NCBI GenBank assembly: GCA_016927495.1
Contig: JAFGMP010000018.1
Coordinates: 1-36,501, forward strand
Length of the DNA: 36,501 nucleotides
Direction of reading: 5' to 3'
Source of the DNA: Candidatus Latescibacterota bacterium
GTDB lineage: Bacteria > Latescibacterota > Latescibacteria > Latescibacterales > Latescibacteraceae
The notes under the pieces are model-generated. The model had not been told where the DNA came from, made no database searches, and saw nothing but the letters and a program-made list of their open reading frames with translations. A program made the position numbers and the translations under genes. Below, in pieces: positions 14,737 to 23,542 of the stretch; positions within the stretch are counted from its first letter, which is position 1; every line of letters starts with the position of its first letter.

Positions 14737-16158
14737 ATGAGTTATATCACACGGCGTTATTTTGCGAGCAGGTCGGCAAAAGTGCTTGCCGGTTCGGTCG
14801 CTGCGGTTTCGTTGTTCGGTTCGGCGCTTCCGGTATCGGCGCAAAAGCGGAAACCCAATTTCATCATTCTGTTTGCCGATGATATGGGCTATGGCGACTG
14901 GGAGGGCGGTGGCCATCCGACTATCAGGACACCGAATCTGATGAAAATGGCGCGTGAAGGCGTTACAATATCCCAGTTTTACTCGGGCTGCGCGGTGTGT
15001 TCACCCTCACGGGCTGCACTGCTTACCGGGCGAAATTATATCAGAACGGGTGTAACGAAGGTATTCTTCCCAGGCGATGAGCGCGGTATGCCGGTCAGTG
15101 AAATAACGATTGCAGATGCGTTGAAATCCCATGGTTATACCACAGCCTGCATCGGTAAATGGCACCTCGGCGGCGAACCTGCATTCCGCCCGGATAAACA
15201 GGGATTTGATTTCTACTTTGGGCTTCTTCACAGCAACAATATGTTCGATTTCAAGTTGTACCGTAACAATGAGATTATCGAGGACCCCGTGGATCAATCG
15301 ACCTTAACAAAACGATACACTGAAGAGGCTATCGGATTTATCGAACGTGAGCAGGAAAGGCCGTTTTTCCTGTATCTGCCCTACACTATGCCCCATGTGC
15401 CGGTGTATGCGTCTGAAAAATTTTTAGGTAAATCGCTTAACGGTATCTATGGCGATGCTGTCGAGGAAATCGATTGGAGCGTCAAGCAACTTATAGACTC
15501 TCTTAAAAGGCTGGGATTGAGTGAGAATACACTGGTAATGTTCACAAGCGATAACGGCCCGGCATCCTATAAGCCGGTGCCCAGAGGCACTGCTGGTATT
15601 TTCAGAGGCTGCAAGGGTGACACATGGGAAGGTGGCATGCGTGTGCCATTCATTGCATGGTGGCCGGGCACATTACCGGCTGGTACGGTTTCACATGCTG
15701 TCGGTTCCGTGGTCGACCTGTTCCCGACATGCCTTGCCGCAACTGGTATACCGCTTCCGGATGACCGGCCATATGATGGTATAGACCTTTCACCCGTTTT
15801 CGACGGCAACTCACGACCCGAAAGGACAATTTATTATTACAGGGAGGATGAGTTGTACGCTGTCCGTCACGGCAAGTGGAAACTACACTTTAAGGTATAC
15901 GATTATCCGGGAGGGGACTATCATTCTGAACCCAGAAAAGTCAGGACACCGGAACAACCGTTGTTGTTCGATCTTGAAATTGATCCCTCAGAGCAGTACG
16001 AATGTGCGTCTGAAAATCCCGACGTAGTAAAAAGGTTAATAACAATTGCTGACAACTACAGCGCTGAAATCGTCCATAACAACGAAAACAGGGATTTAAT
16101 CGTTTGGTTTAACAATGAATTTACGAAAAAAGATCATAAATTGACGGGTAAAAACTGA
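14737..16158 (+). CDS. Exported sulfatase, formylglycine (cysteine) type
   Basis: Sulfate ester hydrolase of the alkaline-phosphatase-like fold, 473 aa. ATG 14737 follows GGAGG by 7 bp; an in-frame ATG at 14692 overlaps the previous gene. The N-terminus (ITRRYFASRSAKVLAGSVAA) looks like a twin-arginine signal, cleavage near VSA-QKR. The core begins PNFIILFADDMGYGDW with metal-binding Asp48-Asp49. The maturation signature CSPSRAALLTGR gives Cys88 as the residue converted to formylglycine. TSDNGPASYK is the second metal motif. It resembles arylsulfatase A / GalNAc-6-sulfatase types. A maturing enzyme is not in this window. Cytoplasmic FGly formation before Tat export of the folded protein would be consistent. 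Last gene of the run. Confidence 0.94.
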   Translation: MSYITRRYFASRSAKVLAGSVAAVSLFGSALPVSAQKRKPNFIILFADDMGYGDWEGGGHPTIRTPNLMKMAREGVTISQFYSGCAVCSPSRAALLTGRNYIRTGVTKVFFPGDERGMPVSEITIADALKSHGYTTACIGKWHLGGEPAFRPDKQGFDFYFGLLHSNNMFDFKLYRNNEIIEDPVDQSTLTKRYTEEAIGFIEREQERPFFLYLPYTMPHVPVYASEKFLGKSLNGIYGDAVEEIDWSVKQLIDSLKRLGLSENTLVMFTSDNGPASYKPVPRGTAGIFRGCKGDTWEGGMRVPFIAWWPGTLPAGTVSHAVGSVVDLFPTCLAATGIPLPDDRPYDGIDLSPVFDGNSRPERTIYYYREDELYAVRHGKWKLHFKVYDYPGGDYHSEPRKVRTPEQPLLFDLEIDPSEQYECASENPDVVKRLITIADNYSAEIVHNNENRDLIVWFNNEFTKKDHKLTGKN

Positions 16159-16308
16159 ATTTGTCCTTTATGTAAACCTGCAGGGGCTCAGAATTCTGGG
16201 ATCCAACCAACAAACATAAATAATAATCCGCCGGTTAATCCATTCCCCGTATTGACCTCATCCGGTAACTTTCGTACATTATGGCAAACGATATACACAG
16301 GAGAAATT

Positions 16309-17103
16309 ATGTCAGCATTTGATAAACTTGTCGATGTAATGAAAAAGCTCCATGCGCCGGGGGGCTGCCCCTGGGACCGTGAGCAGACCCATGTAAGTCT
16401 CAAACCGTACCTGCTCGAGGAAACCTACGAAGCGCTCGAAGCCATCGATTCCGGTTCCGATGAAAAGCTTCAGGAGGAATTAGGCGATGTGCTGATGCAG
16501 GTGGTATTTCATGCCGAAATCGCAGACCGTGAGGGAAGATTCACCATAGACGATGTCATCGGGGGTATTGTGGAAAAACTCATACGGCGTCACCCGCATG
16601 TTTTCGGTGATACAACCGTGGACGGCTCCGATCAGGTGATAAAAAACTGGGAAGAAATAAAACGCCGTGAGAAACGTGAGAAAAAAGGTGGCGGATCTGT
16701 TCTCGACGGCCTCCCCAAAAGCCTGCCTGCACTTATCAAGGCACGTCGCATTCAGGAAAAGGTTTCACGGGTCGGATTCGACTGGGAGCGAACCGAGGAG
16801 GTCATGCTGAAAGTCGATGAAGAACTCAATGAACTCAAAGAAGCTAACCTGGCTCAAAACAAAGCGGCAATAGAGGAGGAACTCGGCGACCTGCTATTCG
16901 CTATCGCTAACCTTGCCAGATTCGTAAGCCTCTGCCCGGAGGATGCCCTCAGGAAAACCATCGACAAATTTCAGCGGCGGTTTCAGTATATCGAGAGTGA
17001 ACTTCCCAAACGCGGCATGAAACTCGGCGAGGCTTCACTCGAGGAAATGGACAAGCTCTGGGATGAGGTAAAAAAGGAAGAACGTACGGGTATGGATACA
17101 TAA
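16309..17103 (+). CDS. mazG: Nucleoside triphosphate pyrophosphohydrolase MazG
   Basis: House-cleaning enzyme that hydrolyses NTPs to NMP and pyrophosphate, 264 aa, close to the full two-domain length. ATG 16309 follows AGGAGAAA. First MazG domain: CPWDREQTH, EETYE (Glu37, Glu38, Glu41) and EELGD (Glu56, Glu57, Asp60), the EExxE/ExxD magnesium set. Second domain: GFDWERTEEVMLKVDEELNELKEA and EEELGDLLFAIANLARF. A lysine-rich linker (KRREKREKKGGG) separates them. It lies 150 bp beyond the sulfatase and 23 bp before the dihydrolipoyl dehydrogenase, which suggests co-transcription with the latter rather than with the catabolic run. Confidence 0.95.
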   Translation: MSAFDKLVDVMKKLHAPGGCPWDREQTHVSLKPYLLEETYEALEAIDSGSDEKLQEELGDVLMQVVFHAEIADREGRFTIDDVIGGIVEKLIRRHPHVFGDTTVDGSDQVIKNWEEIKRREKREKKGGGSVLDGLPKSLPALIKARRIQEKVSRVGFDWERTEEVMLKVDEELNELKEANLAQNKAAIEEELGDLLFAIANLARFVSLCPEDALRKTIDKFQRRFQYIESELPKRGMKLGEASLEEMDKLWDEVKKEERTGMDT

Positions 17104-17126
17104 AAACATCTCCATGGAGTTTGTAC

Positions 17127-18524
17127 ATGGCCAATACCAAATCTCTCGTTATAATCGGTTCCGGCCCCGGCGGATATGTAGCAGCCGTCCGGGCTGCCCA
17201 GTTAGGATTGAAGGTCACTGTTATCGAAAAAAACGGCCTTGGCGGTGTCTGCCTGCAACACGGATGCATACCGACAAAATCAATCCTACATTCGGCCCGT
17301 GTCTACAACACCGTTCGCAACGCATCTTCGTATGGTATCAACTGTTCCGAGATTGGCTTCGATTTTTACACCATAATGAAACGTAAAGATGATATGGTGG
17401 CGTTGAATGAAAAAGGTATAGCCAATTTAATCGAAAAACACAAAATAAAAATCATCCGTGGAGAGGCAAGACTTCTTTCACCGAACCGGATTGAAATTAC
17501 GGCCCAAAACGGCTTAACCTCAGAAATAGATGCGGATTATATTATAATAGCGACAGGAAGCAGTTCAACAATACCATCATTTATACCTGCTGACAGAGAG
17601 AGAATATTCGACAGCGAGGGTGCGCTTTTGCTGCAATCTCTTCCCGAAAGTCTGATCATTCTTGGCGGTGGGGTTCTTGGGTGTGAGTTTGCTTCGTTCT
17701 TCAATGCGCTCGGCAGCGAGGTAACCATTGTCGAACAGCTTCAAACGATCTTACCCGGCTGGGATCAGGATATATGCCGTACCGTGGCGTCATCTTTCCG
17801 CAAGCGTGGAATTATTGTAAAAACAGGTGCCAGGGTTGTAGATGTCCAAAGTACCAATGAATCGGGAGATGTAACTGTCTCACTCGAATCGGGCGAAAAA
17901 GTTTCTGCAAAATGCTGTCTTGTCGCTTTTGGGAGAACACCTAATATCGAGAATATCGGCCTGGAAATAGCAGGTATAAAGCTGTGGAATGGAAAATTCC
18001 GGGGAATACAGGTGAATGAATTTCTGCAGACAAATGTCCCTTCGATATATGCAATCGGGGATGTAACCGGTATACGGCAGCTTGCTCATGTGGCTTCACA
18101 TCAGGGGATAACAGCAGTAGAGCATATGTGCGGAAAAGCGACACCGATGATTTACGATGAAATCCCGGATTGTTATTACGGTGAACCCGAATGCGCTTCC
18201 ATAGGTCTGACCGAACAGGAAGCTTTGGAATCAAAGAATGAAATCGCAAAATCAAAAATTTTCTACCGGTCGTTCGGTATCACTCATGTTCTTGGTGAAA
18301 CCGATGGTTTTGTCAAAGTTATCGCCGAAAAGGAATCGGGTAAAGTACTCGGAGTTCACATTTGCGGACATGATGCTCCGGTAATGATTTCCGAAGCATC
18401 GGTTATAGTAGCAAATGGGCTTACGGTTGATGACATCGGTGAAGTGATACACCCTCATCCGACCCTGGGTGAGATACTCATGGAAGGGATACAAGCAGTC
18501 CGGGGTATGAACATTCATGGGTAA
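17127..18524 (+). CDS. lpdA: Dihydrolipoyl dehydrogenase (E3)
   Basis: FAD-dependent disulfide oxidoreductase of 465 aa that reoxidises protein-bound dihydrolipoamide with NAD+. ATG 17127 is used because GGAG lies 7 bp upstream; the TTG two codons earlier is less likely. The FAD Rossmann motif is GSGPGGYVAAVRAAQLG (11-27). The redox disulfide is Cys42-Cys47 in GGVCLQHGCIPTKS. The NAD motif is ILGGGVLGCEFASFF, the second FAD motif YAIGDV, and the C-terminal active-site pair HPHPTLGE gives His444 and Glu449. These mark it as E3 rather than mercuric or glutathione reductase. No E1, E2 or glycine-cleavage genes are nearby, so it probably serves complexes encoded elsewhere. A terminator follows. 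Confidence 0.93.
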   Translation: MANTKSLVIIGSGPGGYVAAVRAAQLGLKVTVIEKNGLGGVCLQHGCIPTKSILHSARVYNTVRNASSYGINCSEIGFDFYTIMKRKDDMVALNEKGIANLIEKHKIKIIRGEARLLSPNRIEITAQNGLTSEIDADYIIIATGSSSTIPSFIPADRERIFDSEGALLLQSLPESLIILGGGVLGCEFASFFNALGSEVTIVEQLQTILPGWDQDICRTVASSFRKRGIIVKTGARVVDVQSTNESGDVTVSLESGEKVSAKCCLVAFGRTPNIENIGLEIAGIKLWNGKFRGIQVNEFLQTNVPSIYAIGDVTGIRQLAHVASHQGITAVEHMCGKATPMIYDEIPDCYYGEPECASIGLTEQEALESKNEIAKSKIFYRSFGITHVLGETDGFVKVIAEKESGKVLGVHICGHDAPVMISEASVIVANGLTVDDIGEVIHPHPTLGEILMEGIQAVRGMNIHG

Positions 18525-18614
18525 GAATCAATGCTGAATTTGTCATAAAATAAGCCAAATAGTTGAAGACACAGAAAATGACATAAATCCTATAAAATGC
18601 TGTTTATTAATAAT

Positions 18615-18653
18615 ATAGCGGAGACATTTATTGCAATTCCCCGCTATTTTTTT
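18615..18653 (+). terminator. Intrinsic terminator after the dihydrolipoyl dehydrogenase gene
   Basis: Stem ATAGCGG (18615-18621) pairs with CCGCTAT (18641-18647) around a 19-nt loop and runs into six T residues (18648-18653). It lies 90 bp past the E3 stop codon and separates this gene from the convergent fucosidase gene. Confidence 0.7.
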
Positions 18654-18673
18654 ATTTCCGATTTTCCAAAGCT

Positions 18674-19996
18674 TCAGGGCATACGGTCAAGCTCCACAAC
18701 AATTACGGTGTCGTTTGGGTCACGGTTACTCTCCGGCAGTTTAATCACTGTCCCCATGTTCGTCGTTTCAAATACAACAGGTGTGCCGTCGAATAACGAA
18801 ACTTTTTTGATTGACGACTTTAACTCCGGCAGAGCGATAACGGAACCGGTATCAGAAAGCACATGGACATAAAGTGTATTACCTTTATGAGTTGTAACCC
18901 CCCAACTCTGCGGAGGAATAGGTCCGCCATTGGTGCCGTAAATACTTTCACCATTCTTTTCGAGCCAGTCACCGATTTCTTTGAGACGGTCGACCTGACG
19001 CTGCTCGATCTTTCCGTTCGGCATTGGACCGACATTAAGAAGCAGGTTGCCACCGCCTCCGACTGTACTTACCAAAATGTTGATACACTCCTTTAAGGAT
19101 TTCATGGTATCATCAGGTTTCCATGCCCACTGTCTGCAGATTGTCATGCATGTTTCCCAAGGCCGGTTAACCTGGTAATTGCCGACACGCTGTTCGGGAG
19201 TGTCGAAATCACCTGTATAATCCTTATCGGATTCGGTACTACCCTCCATTCCCCTGCGGCCTTTGTCGACTCGGTTGTTGATGATAATCCCCGGCTGCAA
19301 ACTGCGGATATACTTGTATAGATCCAGCCCACGATCATGTGTCCAGGGTTCTTCCCACTCACCGTCAAACCACATAACCCCGAGCGGCCCGTAATTGGTG
19401 ATCAACTCTCGCAGATGAGTCTTCATGTACGTTACATACCTGTCCATATCAGGTTTTTGCCCTGCCGGTAACTTGTAGCCGGGACCGCCGCGTGACGAAA
19501 TATTATAATCCGGCTGATACCAGTCGAGGATGGAATAATAGGTGCAGAATGTAATGCCACTCTGTTTACAAGCTTCCGAAAGCTCTTTTATCACATCTCG
19601 TTTGAATGGTGTCGACAAAATATTGTAGGATGTGGTCTTTGTATTCCACAGGCAGAATCCGTCATGGTGTTTCGAAGTGATTACAACGTATTTCATTCCG
19701 GCGGCTTTTGCAACATTTACCCATTCGACAGCGTTAAATTCTGTCAGATTAAACTGCTTGTACAGATTGTCGTATTCCTCAACAGACACTTGTTGACCCC
19801 GCGACCAACCTATCTCGGTTCCTTTCAGACTGACAGGCCCCCAGTGGATAAACAAACCGAATTTCGCGTCCTTCCACCACTGCATTTCCTCAGGAGTTGT
19901 TTGTATCGAAGATTGTGCACTTGCATGTAGTGGTAAAAGGATACACAAACAAATGGTAATAATAACACCTTTAAAAATCTTATTTTTTACTTTCAT
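18674..19996 (-). CDS. Exported GH29 alpha-L-fucosidase
   Basis: Retaining fucosidase of 440 aa releasing L-fucose from glycans outside the cytoplasm. A Sec signal peptide (hydrophobic GVIITICLCILLPLHASA, cleavage after ASA near residue 27) and a GGAG site 8 bp before the ATG support the start. GH29 landmarks: KFGLFIHWGP (45-54), TSKHHDGFCLWNT (107-119), nucleophile Asp211 in VMWFDGEW and the probable acid/base Glu268 in DFDTPEQR, 57 residues later, as in the broad-specificity subfamily. GGGGNLLLNVGP and a C-terminal beta-sandwich complete it. It is downstream of L-fucose isomerase on the same strand (89 bp), so one transcript would release and begin to metabolise fucose. Confidence 0.95.
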   Translation of the reverse strand: MKVKNKIFKGVIITICLCILLPLHASAQSSIQTTPEEMQWWKDAKFGLFIHWGPVSLKGTEIGWSRGQQVSVEEYDNLYKQFNLTEFNAVEWVNVAKAAGMKYVVITSKHHDGFCLWNTKTTSYNILSTPFKRDVIKELSEACKQSGITFCTYYSILDWYQPDYNISSRGGPGYKLPAGQKPDMDRYVTYMKTHLRELITNYGPLGVMWFDGEWEEPWTHDRGLDLYKYIRSLQPGIIINNRVDKGRRGMEGSTESDKDYTGDFDTPEQRVGNYQVNRPWETCMTICRQWAWKPDDTMKSLKECINILVSTVGGGGNLLLNVGPMPNGKIEQRQVDRLKEIGDWLEKNGESIYGTNGGPIPPQSWGVTTHKGNTLYVHVLSDTGSVIALPELKSSIKKVSLFDGTPVVFETTNMGTVIKLPESNRDPNDTVIVVELDRMP

Positions 19997-20085
19997 GGAT
20001 TACTCCATATGTTGAGGAAAACTATAAAATGTTTGTTTAATTACACCTTTATTTCTTCGTGGTAAATTTATTTTGTACTTAATTT

Positions 20086-21951
20086 TTACCCGTACAGCGG
20101 GCCAAGTTTCTCACAGACCCTGAAATCATCGCCTCCGTAACGGTCCCACATAGTCGGCCTGAAGATATCTTTACTATCAACATTATGCATGTCCACCGGA
20201 ATACGAAGCATGGAGTTCAGGGTAATCATATCTGCGGCGATGAGGCCGAATGAGTTGCCGTCATGGTTCGGGCCGATTTTCGACATATACTCGAAAGAGG
20301 ACATTCCGCGTGGCGCCCAGAACGTTTCGGGCCAGGTCGGATCGGTACGTTTACTTACATGGTCGGCCACTTTGTCAGGTAGATCCACAGTTTTGCCCTC
20401 CACAACCGAGAAGGTTAGCTGTTCACCTACTACATTATAACGATAAGCTGTCATGGGAATTCCACCCGGTGTCCTGTAATGGCTCGAAAGTCCGTCACCA
20501 AGAAAATATTCAAGGCTGGCGGCTATATAACCTGTTCCTTTGATTGCCGAATCGATAAGTTTCTGCTGAAGTTTCTTATCGGAACGGAAAGCTTCTGCAA
20601 CTTCCAAAATATCGATACCCTTTTTTCCTGCTACCAGCTTGATTACATCCAGCGCATAATCGAGTGCCCCGGCGCCTGAATTTCGTTTGTCAATGAAACC
20701 ACCCGGTGCAATTGAACTGATATTGACTTTAGTCGCTTTTTTAATGCTTTCGGCAGTCCAGTTCGTACGGATATCGGCAAAAAGCTGCGGCAGACCGGTA
20801 AGAAGATACGCCACAAGCATTCCGATGGCGTTTTTGCTGTCATTTTCCGTCGCGACGATGAATGGCGGACGGTATCCGTTCCAGTCGAACGAACTATTCA
20901 GCACAGATTCTGTAAGGTCAAAATTCGGGTAGAGATCAGTCCATGCACGTTGCCCCTGTGTTCCCGATGCTATGGCATTATATCCCTGAGCATGTTCCAC
21001 ATCGGCTTTGAATCCCTGGCGTTTACCGATTTTCGGGTCGGCAAGTTTCGGATTTCCTATCATCATATCGCGAACTATCAAAGTCATTTTAAGACATTCG
21101 CGGAGAAGATCATCCGGCGGAAGCGGTCTTGTTCCGGCGCCAAAATCAAAGGTAAACTTCTCTTTCATGAACCTGAATGCACGGTCGAGTTCGTCATGGT
21201 CGTAAAATCCACGATCCATTCGTCCTTTAATGGCAACCATATCAACCGATACAGTACCCATCCCAAGGCTTTTAAGGAAGATATTTCGGCGGACATCGGA
21301 ACCGATTATTCCCATTGACACACTTCCGAGAGAAAGGTAATTCTTTCCCCTCATTTCACCAACGGAAGCAGCAGCCCGTGCAAAACGTAAAATTCGCTCG
21401 GCTACATATGGAGCCAAATCGTTGTCTTCAGTCTCGAGATCGGGATTATAAATCGAAAAAATCGGCCGTTCCTTCTCATCCATAGCCGCACAGAACGCTT
21501 TGAGCCAGACTGCTCCGGGCCGGTCTGTCTGATTGAGGCCGTACGCAGCCTGCTGCCACTCGCTGCTGCCGATTCCCTGCGCAGCCGACATAAGTTCATC
21601 GCTGTAAGCCCATGAGCGGCTTACCCATATATTGGCGCAGACACCTTCCTTTGCATAGTATTCCTGGGCAATCGCACCGGTTCGCGCTCCATAAACGATT
21701 TCCGGTGCAGTAATAACCCGCACCGGTGTCCCGTCGGGGAGTTTCACCTTGCTGCTGATCAATCTGTATACCCTTTCAACCATACACCAGGTCTTTTCAG
21801 TATTACTTTCATATGCTCCGGTTCTGCCATCCGCGACCGGTGTTATGGCAATCGTAGGAACAGGGCCGACAAGACTTCTCGGAGTCTCTGTAAATGACCG
21901 TATGGATGAAGAAAACGTTTTGAAATCGGGCAAAGTACTGCTTGTTTTCAT
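20086..21951 (-). CDS. fucI: L-fucose isomerase
   Basis: Isomerase converting L-fucose to L-fuculose (also active on D-arabinose in the family), 621 aa, slightly longer than the roughly 590 aa of the E. coli enzyme. AAGGAG precedes the ATG. Candidate Mn2+ ligands have the family spacing: Glu369 in VATENDSKNA, Asp393 in LFADIRTNW (24 residues apart, as between the E. coli Glu and Asp ligands) and His563 in GPNHDGNS. Early motifs include APEIVYGARTGA and WVSRSWAYSDE. The order is typical of FucI rather than AraA. It is followed by the GH29 fucosidase. Fuculokinase and fuculose-phosphate aldolase genes are not in this window. Confidence 0.93.
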   Translation of the reverse strand: MKTSSTLPDFKTFSSSIRSFTETPRSLVGPVPTIAITPVADGRTGAYESNTEKTWCMVERVYRLISSKVKLPDGTPVRVITAPEIVYGARTGAIAQEYYAKEGVCANIWVSRSWAYSDELMSAAQGIGSSEWQQAAYGLNQTDRPGAVWLKAFCAAMDEKERPIFSIYNPDLETEDNDLAPYVAERILRFARAAASVGEMRGKNYLSLGSVSMGIIGSDVRRNIFLKSLGMGTVSVDMVAIKGRMDRGFYDHDELDRAFRFMKEKFTFDFGAGTRPLPPDDLLRECLKMTLIVRDMMIGNPKLADPKIGKRQGFKADVEHAQGYNAIASGTQGQRAWTDLYPNFDLTESVLNSSFDWNGYRPPFIVATENDSKNAIGMLVAYLLTGLPQLFADIRTNWTAESIKKATKVNISSIAPGGFIDKRNSGAGALDYALDVIKLVAGKKGIDILEVAEAFRSDKKLQQKLIDSAIKGTGYIAASLEYFLGDGLSSHYRTPGGIPMTAYRYNVVGEQLTFSVVEGKTVDLPDKVADHVSKRTDPTWPETFWAPRGMSSFEYMSKIGPNHDGNSFGLIAADMITLNSMLRIPVDMHNVDSKDIFRPTMWDRYGGDDFRVCEKLGPLYG

Positions 21952-21984
21952 GATGGATACTCCTTATAAAATTCTAATAACAGC

Positions 21985-22040
21985 GAACTCAGTCTAAAAT
22001 ATTTTCTTTGTGTCTTTATAACTTTGTGGTAATTATTCAA
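21985..22040. repeat. Diverged CACAAAG-type repeat upstream of fucI
   Basis: On the - strand the fucI leader reads ACCACAAAGTTATAAAGACA then CAAAGAAAATATTTT, resembling the CACAAAGACACAAAG words scattered in many genomes. A weak TTGAAT-N16-TAAAGA promoter could overlap it. The similarity is from memory and the copy is short. Confidence 0.3.
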
Positions 22041-22045
22041 TTTTT

Positions 22046-22420
22046 TTATTTCATGTCAATAGCTTCCTGCGCGGCATCTTTATATGCTCGTTTTAATCTG
22101 CCGGGACCGAGCTTTACCCCACCCCAGTATCGGGTAACCGTCACCAGTATATTGGTAATATCCCGTCCCCTAAGTATATTGAGAATCGGGAAACCGCCGG
22201 TACCACGGGGTTCGCCGTCATCAGACATACCCTCTGAAACAGGATTACCCGCAATACGGAACGCAAAGACGACATGACGTGCTTTTCTGTCGCTTTGTTT
22301 AATATCTTTCACTATCGACCGTGCAGTCTGTTCGTCCGATACCTCTATAACTGATCCGACAAAGGTTGATTTCATTACTTTGATGCGCGGCCCGCTTTTT
22401 ATATCATATTGTAATTCCAC
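22046..22420 (-). CDS. IMPACT/YigZ family protein (UPF0029), single domain
   Basis: Protein of 124 aa matching the N-terminal IMPACT domain of YigZ-like proteins: ARHVVFAFRI, SDDGEPRGTGGFPILNIL and the closing YWGGVKLGPGRLKRAY, the family signature. The usual C-terminal ferredoxin-like domain (about 80 residues) is absent, so this is a short form. The start appears to be GTG 22420, with AAGG a few bases upstream; an internal ATG for MKSTF is the main alternative. IMPACT proteins are linked to translation control, but the molecular role in bacteria is uncertain. It lies 23 bp after the PH-domain gene and 94 bp before fucI. Confidence 0.87.
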   Translation of the reverse strand: MELQYDIKSGPRIKVMKSTFVGSVIEVSDEQTARSIVKDIKQSDRKARHVVFAFRIAGNPVSEGMSDDGEPRGTGGFPILNILRGRDITNILVTVTRYWGGVKLGPGRLKRAYKDAAQEAIDMK

Positions 22421-22443
22421 ACAAACCTTTTTACGTCGTTTTA

Positions 22444-22953
22444 TTACTGGTTTAGTTTTCGGATTTCTTTGAGTTTTGATACAAAGTCTTCAGGCTTTTC
22501 AGGAGTTACGACAACCGTGTGACCGGAAAATCTCAAAATCACCGATCTTTTTTGATCTGTTGCAAAAGCACGGTATGGACCGAGTTTTTTGTTACGGAAC
22601 GATCCTGCATAACAGAACAAACCACCGTTACCGAAGGTACGGATGGAATTTGCCATCGCCCGCGGGTCCGCTTCAACGGATTCAAGACCGTTCAGATCAA
22701 CCTTTGAACTCCAGCCAGGTCGCAATACAACCAGAGTATCACCTGTAATAACATAACCCCGGATGATGAAAAAGATGGCAACGATCAGCATAGCAAGAGG
22801 CATTATAATCATGCTGAGATTCCAGACAAGATAATACCTCGGTCCGGTGAACAATCCGATGAGCGAGATACCGACAAGGATAAATATGGCAAAACCTGTC
22901 ATCATCCTGAGTGGTGTACCCCAGGGTGCACCAAATGTATAACCTGCTTCCAT
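22444..22953 (-). CDS. Membrane protein with bacterial PH domain
   Basis: Protein of 169 aa. Two membrane helices (about residues 16-36, MTGFAIFILVGISLIGLFTG, and 42-65, YLVWNLSMIIMPLAMLIVAI) are followed by a cytoplasmic beta-rich domain (about 66-165). That domain's YVITGDTLVVLRPGW, YAGSFRNKKLGPYRAFATD and VVVTPEKPEDFVSKLKEI resemble bacterial PH-like domains (PF10882 type). GAGGAAAT precedes the ATG. Role unknown; such proteins may sense or scaffold at the membrane. It shares the strand with the IMPACT gene at a gap of 23 bp. Confidence 0.75.
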   Translation of the reverse strand: MEAGYTFGAPWGTPLRMMTGFAIFILVGISLIGLFTGPRYYLVWNLSMIIMPLAMLIVAIFFIIRGYVITGDTLVVLRPGWSSKVDLNGLESVEADPRAMANSIRTFGNGGLFCYAGSFRNKKLGPYRAFATDQKRSVILRFSGHTVVVTPEKPEDFVSKLKEIRKLNQ

Positions 22954-23071
22954 ATTTCCTCACTTTCATTGAAACAGCAATAATCTTAAAAATAATCGCT
23001 CGATATAAGGAAGTAATTTTAATATTCGCTTTCAAGGAAAATTTATAAAATGGTGTTTCAATACTGCAATA

Positions 23072-23467
23072 TTATTCTGTAAATTGAGCCAGAATTTCTA
23101 TCGCTTCTTCAGCTTTTGGGGAAGGCACAAACAGATAGTCATGAAAATAGGCAGATACCGGGTTGACACTGATACCATGTTCGGCAAGTTTACCGGTAAC
23201 CGCCGCAAGAAAACCCACAGCATCGAGCGAGGAATGTACAGTCAGCACAATCATACGGGAAATATAATTATAAGATATTCCAAACTGTTCTGCCTGTTCA
23301 CGAGACAGAACCACTGAAACACCCTCGTTCTCACGGAACACACTGACAGGCTTAACAGGTAATCTATCGGCCTGATTCTGAGATAATGTACAAAACACAA
23401 ATTCACCGTCATGCAATACCGGATTCATGGATTTAAGAAGATAGTTGAGGTCAGACTCAGATGACAT
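23072..23467 (-). CDS. ACT-domain protein
   Basis: Cytoplasmic protein of 131 aa with two ACT-like halves. The N-terminal half opens DLNYLLKSMNPVLHDGEFVFCTL (residues 5-27) as in ACT_3/DUF2241 proteins. The C-terminal half, MIVLTVHSSLDAVGFLAAVTGKLAEHGISVNPVSAYFHDYLFV, is a regular ACT fold that usually binds an amino acid. ATG 23467 is preferred; a TTG five codons upstream is the alternative, and neither has a strong ribosome site. No catalytic domain is attached, so it is probably a small-molecule sensor or regulator. It is 75 bp downstream of the histidine kinase. Confidence 0.8.
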   Translation of the reverse strand: MSSESDLNYLLKSMNPVLHDGEFVFCTLSQNQADRLPVKPVSVFRENEGVSVVLSREQAEQFGISYNYISRMIVLTVHSSLDAVGFLAAVTGKLAEHGISVNPVSAYFHDYLFVPSPKAEEAIEILAQFTE

Positions 23468-23542
23468 GAGGAATATTTCCAAAGTTTTTAAGGAAAGAAT
23501 ATGTTGCTTTCGGTATAAATTTTAATAACTTGAACTGGAGAT

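Noticed and set aside
18674-19996. Fucosidase and sulfatase as one fucoidan-degrading operon
   Set aside because: They are on opposite strands with mazG, lpd and a terminator between them; a functional link is possible but not shown.
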